This document shows, piece after piece, positions 7,350 to 16,551 of a stretch of 47,539 nucleotides of DNA (position 1 is its first letter; every line of letters starts with the position of its first letter). The DNA is taken from assembly GCA_026647565.1 (NCBI GenBank), contig JAPKGU010000009.1:1-47539 (forward strand), given 5' to 3'. The notes under the pieces are model-generated. The model was not told the origin of the DNA. It did not search any database and saw only the letters and a list, made by a program, of their open reading frames with translations. The translations under genes and the position numbers were made by a program. Source of the stretch: Phycisphaerales bacterium. GTDB lineage: Bacteria; Planctomycetota; Phycisphaerae; Phycisphaerales; UBA1924.

Positions 7350-9023
7350 ATGCGCGAGTGTCGTGTCGAGCGCCGGAGCGAGGAGCGTACGGGAGTTCAA
7401 CGCCCAACCGTGTTCGTTCGCGTGGTGAACACAGCAATCTGGGTTTGCGCGGCCGCACTCGTCGGTCCGATCCTGATCGGCTCTTTCGGCGGCATGCTCA
7501 GGCACCCCGGGGCGATGTCAGACCCCGGCGCCCCGGGGGCGGGGATCGCGGTTTCGACGGGTCCGCTCCTCCTAAATACCACGTTGGTCGCCGTTGCGGT
7601 CGGAGTCGTCGCGGCCGCGATCGGAACGATTGTCGCGTGGTCGCTGCCGCGTCGATTGCCGGCGTCTGTGGTTGCGATCGGGGCCCTGCCCCTGGTGATG
7701 CCTCCATACCTGGCGTACGCGGGGTGGGGCGTGCTGCGGTCGCCCGGCTGGGCGATCGGCGACTGGATCAGTGCGCAGCCGGGAGCGCGGGCCGGCGAGC
7801 TCAGCTACGCCTTCGGGGTCGGGCTTGCCGTGCTCGGGCTCGCGCTCTGGGCTTGGCCTCTGGCGGCGCTGATCGTCGGCGCATCGGTCCGGCGCATCGA
7901 CGCGGACCTCCGGACGATGATGGATCACGAGTTGCGTGGGCCTCTCGCGGGGGCGCTGATCCGGGTGCGGCTGGTGGCCCCGGCGATCGGAGCGGCGTTG
8001 CTGGTCGTGGGTCTGCTCGTGTGCGGGACGGCCGTGCCCCTTCACCTTGCCAACGTCCCGACGCTGGCGATCAACGTCTGGCTGATGCTGGATCGCTCGG
8101 CGCCGGAGCAGGCGTGGAGGGCGCACGCCGCGGCGTGGCCCCTCTACACCCTGGCGGTGGTGGCGGGCTGGTGGCTCGGCGGGCGGCTCTCGGCGTGGAG
8201 TCTTGGGGAGCGTGTGAACGCGCCCGAGCGTCGGGCACATGGGCGCGGCGCCGGACTTGCCGTGGTCGCGTGCGTGGTGGGTGCGTCCTTCGTCGCGCCG
8301 GCGGTCCTTATGGTGATGACCATCCGCGAGCGCCGGTCGATCTTTCAGTTCTGGACGATCAGCGGGGAGGCGGTCGCGCACGGGGCGCTGGTGGCGTCCA
8401 TCACGGGTCTCGTCGTTGCGCTCGTGGCGATTGCCGTGTCAGTCTCGCTCGGCGCGCGGAGAGAGGGCATGAAGCCGGTGCCGGCGGGCGCGTGGGCGAC
8501 GCGCCTCTTGCTGATGCTCGGGCTGGCTCCCGGCGTTCTGATCGGGTCTGGGCTGGTCTCGGGGTGGAACCGGATCGATCCATCTGGGGCGATCGCCTCA
8601 TCGATCGTGATCGAGGTGCTCGCACACCTTGCGCGTTTCGGTTGGATCGGTGCGGTGGGCGGCTGTCTCTTGGTTCGTCTGGAGCACCCGTCGTTGCGAG
8701 ATCTGCGTCGATCGGAGGGAGGGGACTCGGCCCTGGGGTACCTTCGGAGCCGGTGTGTGCTCGACGCGCCGGTGCTGGCTGCGGTCGGGCTGTGTGCGGC
8801 GTTCCTCTCCATGACCGAGATCGAGGCCTCGGTCGTCGTGGCTGTTCCGGGGCCGGGCAATCTCGCTCGCCAGATCCTCAACAACCTGCACTTTGCCAGG
8901 AATGAGGAACTCTCGGCATCGGCGGTGTGGATCGTGGCCTCCGGGCTTGGCGTGGTGCTGTCGGTCGCGACGCTGGGACTGGTCAGGGCGCGGACCCAGC
9001 GCGCCGCCCCGAATTCTCCGTAA
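7350..9023 (+). CDS. ABC transporter permease, two-half (FbpB/ThiP-like)
   Basis: Integral membrane permease of about 557 residues with roughly a dozen hydrophobic helices in two similar halves, as in ferric-iron or thiamine-type FbpB/ThiP permeases. The second half carries a motif close to the family's EVPATLLLRPPG element (TEIEASVVVAVPGPGNLARQILN), and the first half has LPLVMPPYLAYAGWG. ATG 7350 is chosen because the sequence before it is Arg-rich and crosses the accB promoter side; no clear Shine-Dalgarno decides it. No ATPase or periplasmic binding protein gene is adjacent. The next gene, an NHL-repeat lipoprotein, starts one base after the stop. Substrate is therefore unknown. Confidence 0.8.
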   Translation: MRECRVERRSEERTGVQRPTVFVRVVNTAIWVCAAALVGPILIGSFGGMLRHPGAMSDPGAPGAGIAVSTGPLLLNTTLVAVAVGVVAAAIGTIVAWSLPRRLPASVVAIGALPLVMPPYLAYAGWGVLRSPGWAIGDWISAQPGARAGELSYAFGVGLAVLGLALWAWPLAALIVGASVRRIDADLRTMMDHELRGPLAGALIRVRLVAPAIGAALLVVGLLVCGTAVPLHLANVPTLAINVWLMLDRSAPEQAWRAHAAAWPLYTLAVVAGWWLGGRLSAWSLGERVNAPERRAHGRGAGLAVVACVVGASFVAPAVLMVMTIRERRSIFQFWTISGEAVAHGALVASITGLVVALVAIAVSVSLGARREGMKPVPAGAWATRLLLMLGLAPGVLIGSGLVSGWNRIDPSGAIASSIVIEVLAHLARFGWIGAVGGCLLVRLEHPSLRDLRRSEGGDSALGYLRSRCVLDAPVLAAVGLCAAFLSMTEIEASVVVAVPGPGNLARQILNNLHFARNEELSASAVWIVASGLGVVLSVATLGLVRARTQRAAPNSP

Positions 9024-9024
9024 G

Positions 9025-10164
9025 ATGCACCCGATGCTGAAGGGACGCCGGTCATTGGTCAGGGAGCGCGCGAACGGGGTCGCCGTCCCGGTGCACCGCC
9101 GTGCGGCGTTGGTGTTGGCCGCGGCGGCGCTGGTCGCTCCGGCATCCTGCGGTCGCCGTAGCGAACGGGCGGGCGGTGCGATGCCTGTCGAGCGCGTCAT
9201 CGGCTCGGTGGGGACGTGGCCGGGCCAGTTCGCGACGCCCCGGGCGATCGACACGGACGGATCGACGCTCTGGGTGATCGACAAGACGGCGCGGATCCAG
9301 CGCATCGATCCGCGCACGGGCGACCAACTCTCCGAGATCAAGACGCCGCGTCACGCGAAGGGGATGCCGGTCGGTCTGACCTGCGCAACGCTCGACGGGA
9401 AGCCGGTCCTGATCGTGCCCGACACGCACGAGCATCGTGTGCTCATCTACGACATCCCGGAGGACCCTGCGCGGCCTCCGTCGATCGTGGCCGAGTTCGG
9501 CACGTACGGCGAGGGGCCGGGACGGTTCATCTATCCCACGGACGTCGAGGTCGTCAGCGACCCGGCCTTCGGCACGCGTCTATACGTCGGGGAGTACGGC
9601 GGCACCGATCGCGTGAGCGTGTACAACGATCGCTTCGAGTTCCAGTTCTCTTTCGGGAAGTTCGGGTCCGGCGCGGACGCGTCCAGCATCGAGTTCAATC
9701 GGCCCCAGTCGATCTCGTTCGATCCGTCGCGCCGCGAGCTGGTCATCGCGGACGCCTGCAACCACCGGATCGGCCGCTTCACGCTCGACGGAGCGCTGGT
9801 CGCATGGATCGGATCTCCCGAACAAGCAGGACAGGAACCGGGTCGGTTCATGTACCCGTACGGCGTGGAGATGCTCGACGACGGCACGGCGCTGGTGGTG
9901 GAGTTCCAGAACGGTCGTGTGCAGCGGATCGACCTGGGATCGGGCAAGGGGCTGGAGGTGTACGGAACTCGGGGTCGGGGTGACGGGCAGATGGTCTCGC
10001 CTTGGGCGGTCTGCCTGATCGATCGGACGGCGTACGTTGTCGACGGCGGGAACAATCGCGTGATCGCGTTCCGGTCTCCGAGGCCGGCGGCTTCGCCAAC
10101 GTCGGGTATTGCCCGCGCGCCGATGCCGGTATCGTCCGCCTCCGGACCCGGGGGTGGGCCATGA
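9025..10164 (+). CDS. NHL-repeat beta-propeller lipoprotein
   Basis: A 379-residue protein with an N-terminal hydrophobic export segment ending APASCGRR, probably a lipoprotein although Pro at the -3 position is unusual. It is followed by repeated NHL-type blades: GTWPGQFATPRAIDTDG, GEGPGRFIYPTDVEV, IEFNRPQSISFDPSRRELVIADACNHRI, EPGRFMYPYGVEM, and GRGDGQMVSPWAV with VVDGGNNRVIAF. The pattern of G..PG.F..P followed by (I/V)AD..NHR is characteristic of extracellular NHL propellers. ATG 9025 (or 9034) follows the permease stop by one base, and its own stop overlaps the next ATG by 4 bp. It therefore links the permease to the VWA/amidotransferase-like gene in one transcript. Function unknown beyond a surface-binding scaffold. 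Confidence 0.85.
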   Translation: MHPMLKGRRSLVRERANGVAVPVHRRAALVLAAAALVAPASCGRRSERAGGAMPVERVIGSVGTWPGQFATPRAIDTDGSTLWVIDKTARIQRIDPRTGDQLSEIKTPRHAKGMPVGLTCATLDGKPVLIVPDTHEHRVLIYDIPEDPARPPSIVAEFGTYGEGPGRFIYPTDVEVVSDPAFGTRLYVGEYGGTDRVSVYNDRFEFQFSFGKFGSGADASSIEFNRPQSISFDPSRRELVIADACNHRIGRFTLDGALVAWIGSPEQAGQEPGRFMYPYGVEMLDDGTALVVEFQNGRVQRIDLGSGKGLEVYGTRGRGDGQMVSPWAVCLIDRTAYVVDGGNNRVIAFRSPRPAASPTSGIARAPMPVSSASGPGGGP

Positions 10165-13100
10165 TGGCGCTCGGATCGATCGCCGTCGGCCCGGTGCAGT
10201 TCGACGCGCCGGTCTTTCTGCTGCTCCTGGCGATCCTGCTGCCCCTGGTGCTCTGGATCGCGCGTCGCAACCTCTCCGGTCTGAGCAGCCCCTCGCGCAA
10301 GGTCGCGATCGCGGTTCGCTTCATTCTGGTCACGCTCATCGTGCTCGTGCTCGCCGAGCCGCACACGCGGAGGACCAGCAAGGATGTCAGCGTCACTGCG
10401 GTGCTCGACGCGAGCCGGTCCATTCCCGGTGAGCTCGTGGCGGAGATCGACGGGTACATCGCGGAGGCGGCGTCGAGCGGCAAGCGTCCGGACGATCGGC
10501 TGGGCGTGGTGACCGTCGCGCGCGAGTCCCGCGTGCAGGACCTTCCCAATCCGCGCGTCGCCGGCGTCGATCGCAAGGACACCGGTCCTCTGGACGGGAC
10601 GAACCTCGCCTCGTCCGTGCGCCTGGCGATGGCGGTGATGCCCAGGGACGCCGCGAACCGGCTCGTGCTCGTCACGGACGGCAACGAGACGGACGGATCG
10701 CTGATCCAGGCGGCGGAGGCTGCGCGGGCCGCAAAGGTCCCGATCGACGTGCTTCCGATCCAGTACGAGCACGAGAGCGAGGTGATCGTCGAGCGGATTG
10801 TGGCGCCGGCGACGGCCCGCATGGGCGAGACCGTGGCGATCAAAGTGGTGCTCACGTCGACGGCGAAGGTGGCGGGGCTGCTGTCGATTCTCCAGAACGG
10901 GAGCAAGATCGATCTCGATCCGCAGTCGTCGGATCTCTCCATGCGCGTGGACCTGGAGCCGGGCGTGAACGTCAATGTGGTGCCCCTGGTCCTTGCCGGC
11001 GCGGGGCCCCAGGAGTTCGAGGCGGTCTTCGAGCCGCTGGCGGGCGACGGGTCCGCCGTGGGCGGGTCGGGCGATGCGATCCAGGAGAACAACCGAGCGC
11101 TCGCCGTGACGTTCGTGTCGGGGAAGGGCAAGGTGCTGGTGGTCTCGCGCAGCGACGCCGAGTCCCGAGCGTTCCTGAACGCGATGGAGACCGGGCGGAT
11201 CGAGACGGTTGCCGTCGGCCCCGAGCAGTTCCCCGGCTCGCTCACGGAGCTCAACGGCTTCGACGCCATCGTGCTCATCAACCAGTCCGCGTACAACTTC
11301 ACGCTCTCGCAGCAGTCCATCATCCGCCAGTACGTGCACGATTCGGGCGGCGGGCTCGTCATGATCGGCGGCGACGAGTCTTTCGGCGCCGGCGGCTGGA
11401 TCGGCTCGCCCGTCGAGGAGGTGCTCCCGGTCCGGCTCGATCCGCCGCAGAAGCGACAGATGCCTCGCGGCGCGCTGGTGCTCGTGATCCACTCCGTCGA
11501 GATGCCCTCGGGCGTCTTCTACGGGAAGCAGGTGTGCAACGCCGCGATCGACGCTCTCTCCCGTCTGGACATGGCGGGGATCGTCGAGTACGGGCACGCG
11601 ACGGGAGTGGACTGGACGCACCCCCTGGCGGAGCTGGGCGACAAGAGCGCGATCAAGCAGGCGATCAACAACCTCGTTTTCGGCGACATGCCGGACTTCG
11701 CGCCCTCGCTCAACGTCGCGCTGGCGGGGCTTCAGCGCGTCAACGCCGGGCAGAAGCACGTCATCATGATCTCCGACGGCGACCCCTCGATGCCCTCGCA
11801 GTCGCTTCTCCAGAAGTACCGAGAGTCCAAGGTCTCCATCAGCTGCGTCAGCGTCTTTCCGCACTCGGGCTGGGACACGGGGCGTATGCGGGACATCGCC
11901 AAGGACACCGGAGGGGAGTACTACGAGGTCAACACCCAGGCCGCGCTCGCCACGCTCCCACAGATATTCATCAAGGAAGCCCAGACCGTGCGCCGGTCCC
12001 TGATCTGGGAGGGCACGCCGTTCGTGCCGCGCGTGGTGGACGTCGCGGCCGAGACGATGCGCGGCGTGACGGGGGTGCCGCCGATCTCGGGCTACGTCGT
12101 GACGGCGGATCGCGAGGGGCTGAGCGTGGTGACGATCCGGGGCCAGGAGAACGACCCGATCGCCGCGATGTGGCAGCACGGTCTGGGCCGGGCGGTGGCC
12201 TTCACCTCGGACGTGTCGACAAAGTGGGCGGCGTCGTGGGTGGCGTGGCCCGGTTTCAACCAGTTCTGGCAGCAGCACGTGCGGTGGGCGATGCGTCCGT
12301 CCGGCTCGGCGAACATCCGCGTGACCACGGAGAACCGCGGCGACCAGACGCTGATCTCGATCGACGCGCTCGACCAGAACGGCGAGCGGCTGAACTTCGC
12401 GCAGTTCCAGGGACGCCTTGCGCGTCCCGACGGGAAAGGTGACGACGTGCAGGTGCAGCAGGTGGGTCCGGGCCGCTACGAGGCGCGTGTTCCGACCGAG
12501 CAGGCGGGAACCTATCTGCTCGGCCTTCGGTACACGGCGCGTGATGTGGCGCCTGACGGCACGGCCGGGCCGATGATCGAGGGGACGGTGCAGGCGGCCG
12601 TGACGCGCCCCTTTGCCGACGAGTTCCGCGCGCTCAAGGACAACGCGCCGCTGCTTCGTCAGATCGCCGAGATGACCGGAGGGCGGGTGCTTCCCGCAGA
12701 TCCGCAGAGCGCAGATCTCTGGAGCCGCGACGGACTGACGATGCCCGTGGCGACGACTCCGGTGTGGATGGCGATGGCGATCGCGTGCCTCGGGCTGTTC
12801 CTCGTGGATGTCGGGATTCGGCGGGTTCGGATCGACCCGGGTGCGATCTGGAGGCGGACGCTGGCGCTCTTCGGTGCCGCGGGCGCGAAGCAGGGCGCGA
12901 GGATCGACACGCTCCAGGCGGCGCGGGCGAAGGCGCGCGAGCGGATGGGCGAAGGGGATCGCGTGATGGGCGGCATGTCGCAAGGCGGGCCGGCCCAGGG
13001 CCAGGCGCAGCGGGACGCGGGCCGCAAGTTCGAGGCAACGCCCGGGTCGACGGTCGCCGGTCCCAGCCCGCTGACGGGCGTGAAGCCGACTGAGCAGCCG

Positions 13101-13244
13101 ATCGCGCGTCCGAAGCCGGAAGCGCAGAAGGCGGGCGCCGAGGCTGGCGAGCAGGGCATGTCGGCGCTGATGAGGGCCAAGAAGCGCGCACAGGACGAGA
13201 TCGAGCGGCAATCGCGCGAGCGACAGGACAAGAACACGGACTGA
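10161..13244 (+). CDS. VWA / class I glutamine-amidotransferase-like membrane protein
   Basis: A 1027-residue inner-membrane protein. It has two N-terminal helices (about 17-35 and 48-66), then a VWA domain with a near-intact metal site (DASRS, 83-87; TNLASSVRLA; VLVTDGNETDG). A GATase1-like fold follows (NGFDAIVLINQSAYNF; GGGLVMIGGDESFGAGGW). A second VWA-like domain has its first motif altered to HSVEM near residue 444, but later VWA features (HVIMISDGDPS) are kept. Ig-like beta regions and a C-terminal helix near 868-888 follow, then a long charged, Gln/Ala/Pro-rich cytoplasmic tail. Planctomycetes often encode such proteins beside MoxR, DUF58 and BatA, as here. No amidotransferase catalytic Cys is evident, so enzymatic activity is doubtful. 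It overlaps the NHL gene by 4 bp. Confidence 0.88.
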   Translation: MMALGSIAVGPVQFDAPVFLLLLAILLPLVLWIARRNLSGLSSPSRKVAIAVRFILVTLIVLVLAEPHTRRTSKDVSVTAVLDASRSIPGELVAEIDGYIAEAASSGKRPDDRLGVVTVARESRVQDLPNPRVAGVDRKDTGPLDGTNLASSVRLAMAVMPRDAANRLVLVTDGNETDGSLIQAAEAARAAKVPIDVLPIQYEHESEVIVERIVAPATARMGETVAIKVVLTSTAKVAGLLSILQNGSKIDLDPQSSDLSMRVDLEPGVNVNVVPLVLAGAGPQEFEAVFEPLAGDGSAVGGSGDAIQENNRALAVTFVSGKGKVLVVSRSDAESRAFLNAMETGRIETVAVGPEQFPGSLTELNGFDAIVLINQSAYNFTLSQQSIIRQYVHDSGGGLVMIGGDESFGAGGWIGSPVEEVLPVRLDPPQKRQMPRGALVLVIHSVEMPSGVFYGKQVCNAAIDALSRLDMAGIVEYGHATGVDWTHPLAELGDKSAIKQAINNLVFGDMPDFAPSLNVALAGLQRVNAGQKHVIMISDGDPSMPSQSLLQKYRESKVSISCVSVFPHSGWDTGRMRDIAKDTGGEYYEVNTQAALATLPQIFIKEAQTVRRSLIWEGTPFVPRVVDVAAETMRGVTGVPPISGYVVTADREGLSVVTIRGQENDPIAAMWQHGLGRAVAFTSDVSTKWAASWVAWPGFNQFWQQHVRWAMRPSGSANIRVTTENRGDQTLISIDALDQNGERLNFAQFQGRLARPDGKGDDVQVQQVGPGRYEARVPTEQAGTYLLGLRYTARDVAPDGTAGPMIEGTVQAAVTRPFADEFRALKDNAPLLRQIAEMTGGRVLPADPQSADLWSRDGLTMPVATTPVWMAMAIACLGLFLVDVGIRRVRIDPGAIWRRTLALFGAAGAKQGARIDTLQAARAKARERMGEGDRVMGGMSQGGPAQGQAQRDAGRKFEATPGSTVAGPSPLTGVKPTEQPIARPKPEAQKAGAEAGEQGMSALMRAKKRAQDEIERQSRERQDKNTD

Positions 13245-13293
13245 CCGGAAGCCACAGTGTCGGGTGTCTCCCGACAGACTACGGAGTGCGAAC

Positions 13294-14349
<1,056 letters not shown>

Positions 14350-14363
14350 GCGATCAGGAACAG

Positions 14364-14427
14364 GCAGCCCGAGCGCGAGCGAGGGCGTGGCACAAGCATG
14401 CAGCCCGACCGTGAGGGAGGGCGTGAG
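14364..14427. repeat. Pair of REP-like 28-bp units
   Basis: Two related units lie 36 bp apart at 14364-14391 and 14400-14427, sharing about 23 of 28 bases. Both have the core GCAGCCCGA...GAGGGCGTG, and within each GCCC and GGGC can pair as a small hairpin. They sit just after moxR, directly before a degenerate CGCAGAAG-type repeat (about 14430-14475) that runs up to the Shine-Dalgarno of the next gene. Confidence 0.6.
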
Positions 14428-14485
14428 CGAAAAGAGAACGCATCGGCCGCAGAAGACCCACAGGGGCGCAAAGAAGGAGCGAATC

Positions 14486-15022
14486 ATGAACCGGACAATC
14501 ATCGCGCCCGCCATCATCGGGCTCGCCATCCTCGCCGGCGGCTGCCAGTCCGGCGCAAGCCCCGTCTTCGCCAAGTCCGAGCGCGTCAGCGCCTCGGCCA
14601 TCGCCGGCACGTGGGTCGGCACCGACGGACGTGAGTTCTCGATCCGCGAAACCCCCGGCGGCGGCCTCCGCATCAAGGCCACCGAGGGCGATGAGCACAC
14701 CGGCGTGCTCGTGGATATCGGCGGCAGATCCATCGTCGAGATCCCGATGAGCGATCCCGCCCGCATGTCCGACGACGCATCCCCCGTGTACCACTACGGG
14801 CTCATCAAGGTCAGCGGCGACACCATGGAGCACCAGTCGCTCAACCCCGCGTGGCTCACCAGCCAGCAGCAGCAGAGCAGCGCGATCGTCGCCGCCCCCC
14901 TCGCCAGCGGCGCCGGAACCGTAACGGCGACCGATCCCGAAACCATGCGCGGGCTGCTGAAGAAAGCCGTCGCGGATCCGAACGCGTGGGGGGCGAAGGA
15001 AATCCTGACTCGCAGGCCATAG
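14486..15022 (+). CDS. Lipoprotein, unrecognised
   Basis: A 178-residue protein starting at ATG 14486 with AAGGAG at 14474-14479. It has a short lipoprotein signal (MNRTIIAPAIIGLAILAGGC), followed by IAGTWVGTDGREFSIRETPGGGLRI, which looks like a small beta-barrel or META-like sheet. The C-terminal part is Gln/Ala-rich, then TDPETMRGLLKKAVADPNAWG. It is expected to be anchored to a membrane on the outside. It sits in the MoxR gene block but is flanked by repeats on both sides. No family recognised. Confidence 0.75.
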   Translation: MNRTIIAPAIIGLAILAGGCQSGASPVFAKSERVSASAIAGTWVGTDGREFSIRETPGGGLRIKATEGDEHTGVLVDIGGRSIVEIPMSDPARMSDDASPVYHYGLIKVSGDTMEHQSLNPAWLTSQQQQSSAIVAAPLASGAGTVTATDPETMRGLLKKAVADPNAWGAKEILTRRP

Positions 15023-15046
15023 TCCAGCATGGTGTGTGAGCGAGAC

Positions 15047-15103
15047 AAAGAGAACGCAGAGGGCGCAGAGGAATCGGAGTGACGCAGAGGAGGCAGAGTG
15101 GAA
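15047..15103. repeat. Left inverted repeat of the GxxExxY cassette
   Basis: CGCAGAG-type repeat starting AAAGAGAACGCAGAGGGCGC at 15047 and continuing through CGGAGTGACGCAGAGGAGGCAGAGTGG. A 19-bp core (AAGAGAACGCAGAGGGCGC) is matched exactly, in inverse orientation, by the right copy at about 15592-15611. It supplies GAGGAGG (about 15086-15092) as the ribosome site and the GTG start of the enclosed gene. Confidence 0.85.
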
Positions 15104-15613
15104 AGGGATGGGTCAATCCCGAAGCAAGTATCTCGCGAATCGAGGGAATGTCCGCCAGAGTGGAACGCGCTCACTGGCTCGGTCATTGCCGCCGCGATGG
15201 AGGTCCACTCCGCTCTCGGTGCCGGATTGCTCGAGCGTTTGTACGAGCAGGCGTTGTGCCATGAGTTGGATCTGCGCAGGATCAGGTACTCGCGCCAGGT
15301 ACCGGTCCGCGTGAGTTACAAGGGTCTGGAACTTGGTGAGCAGGTCGTAGACATGGTTGTTGGAGATACTGTGGTCTTAGAGCTGAAGTCGGTCGAGCGA
15401 GTCCATGACGCGCATCTTGCCCAGATGCTCAGCTACATGCGATCGATGCGATTGCCTCTCGGATTGCTGATCAACTTCAACGTTGCGCGTTTGAAGGAGG
15501 GTATCTACAGGCGTGTCCTCGCCACGACGACACCTGTCCCGCCCGCCTTTCTTGACGAAGTGCCTTCAACTCCGCGTCCCTCTGATTTCTCCGCGCCCTC
15601 TGCGTTCTCTTAA
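15098..15613 (+). CDS. GxxExxY protein (PD-(D/E)XK-like family)
   Basis: A 171-residue member of the GxxExxY family, named for its motif, seen here as GLLERLY (43-49) in the context AMEVHSALGAGLLERLYEQAL. The nuclease-like core is D85...E95-x-K97 (QVVDMVVGDTVVLELKS), then HLAQMLSYMR and LGLLINFNVARLKEGIYR. The biochemical role of the family is not established; the fold suggests nucleic acid processing. The gene is bounded by inverted CGCAGAG-type repeats. The left repeat supplies the ribosome site and GTG start. The last residues (RPSDFSAPSAFS) and the stop are read out of the right repeat. Base composition is visibly lower in GC than in neighbouring genes, consistent with insertion into the MoxR block. 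Confidence 0.9.
   Translation: MERDGSIPKQVSRESRECPPEWNALTGSVIAAAMEVHSALGAGLLERLYEQALCHELDLRRIRYSRQVPVRVSYKGLELGEQVVDMVVGDTVVLELKSVERVHDAHLAQMLSYMRSMRLPLGLLINFNVARLKEGIYRRVLATTTPVPPAFLDEVPSTPRPSDFSAPSAFS
15568..15612. repeat. Right inverted repeat of the GxxExxY cassette
   Basis: Reverse-complement partner of the repeat at 15047-15103. It contains TCCGCGTCCCTCTGATTTCT followed by CCGCGCCCTCTGCGTTCTCT. It encodes the C-terminal residues and stop region of the GxxExxY protein and ends 7 bp before the DUF58 start. Confidence 0.85.
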
Positions 15614-15618
15614 TTCTC

Positions 15619-16551
15619 ATGCTTAGAACTCAAACCATCTCCCGTCCCACCTCCATCGACGACCTGCTCGACGGCCGCCTCGCCGCGCGGATCGCGCAGC
15701 TCGACCTCGCCTCCAAGAAGATCTTCGCCGGCAAGATGAAGGGCGAGCGCCGCTCCAAGAAACGCGGCGAGTCCGTCGAGTTCGCCGACCACCGGCCATA
15801 TGTGTCCGGCGACGACCTCCGCCACATCGACTGGAACATCTTCGGGCGCCTCGACCGCCTCTTCCTGAAGCTCTTCCTTGAGGAGGAGGACCTCTCGCTC
15901 CACGTCGTGATCGATGCCTCGGCCTCCAGCGACTGCGGCGAGCCCAACAAGTTCATCTTCATGCAGAAGGCCGCGATGGCCCTCTCGTACTTGGGGCTTG
16001 TGAACTACAACCGTGTCGCCGCGACGGCGATCGGAGGCGGGGCGCGTGCCGAGGGCGGCATCTCGGGCTCCATCCGCGACCTGCGGGGCAAACGCCGCAC
16101 GCTGGAGATGGGCTCGTTCCTCTGCGGCCTGACCCCGGAGGGTTCGACGAGCTTCGGCGAGGCCGCGAAACGCATCTCCCTCACCCGCCGCGGCAGGGGC
16201 GTCATGGTCGTCCTCTCCGACTTCTTCATGAAAGAGGGATACGAGACCGGCCTTCGCCTCCTCGTCGGTCGTGGCTACGACGTCTTCGCCATCCAGGTCC
16301 TCAGCCCGCAGGAGGTCGATCCCACCATCGCCGGTGATCTTCGCCTGAAGGACGTCGAGGACGGCGACATGGCCGAGGTCACGATCTCCGCCCCGCTCAT
16401 CAAGAAGTACAAGCAGAATCTCGCGGCGTACTGCGACCAGTTCCGCCTCTTCTGCGCCCGGCGAGAGATCACCGCGATCACCGTGCAGAGCGACCTCTCC
16501 GTCGAGGCCCTGATCCTCGACTACCTCCAGACGAGGGGGCTGCTGCGATGA
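15619..16551 (+). CDS. DUF58 domain protein
   Basis: A 310-residue cytoplasmic protein. It carries the DUF58 signature FADHRPYVSGDDLRHIDWNIFGR (split here as FADHRPY, GDDLRHIDW, about residues 55-77) and a VWA-like core with DASAS at 99-103, SFGEAAKRI and GVMVVLSDFF. DUF58 proteins accompany MoxR ATPases and BatA-type VWA proteins in many bacteria. The stop overlaps the start of the next gene by 4 bp, implying translational coupling. ATG 15619 lies only 5 bp after the GxxExxY stop, so the native upstream leader of this gene was probably displaced by the repeat cassette. Confidence 0.93.
   Translation: MLRTQTISRPTSIDDLLDGRLAARIAQLDLASKKIFAGKMKGERRSKKRGESVEFADHRPYVSGDDLRHIDWNIFGRLDRLFLKLFLEEEDLSLHVVIDASASSDCGEPNKFIFMQKAAMALSYLGLVNYNRVAATAIGGGARAEGGISGSIRDLRGKRRTLEMGSFLCGLTPEGSTSFGEAAKRISLTRRGRGVMVVLSDFFMKEGYETGLRLLVGRGYDVFAIQVLSPQEVDPTIAGDLRLKDVEDGDMAEVTISAPLIKKYKQNLAAYCDQFRLFCARREITAITVQSDLSVEALILDYLQTRGLLR

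Noticed and set aside
14364-14427. CRISPR array
   Set aside because: Only two imperfect units with an 8-bp gap; no regular spacers and no cas genes.
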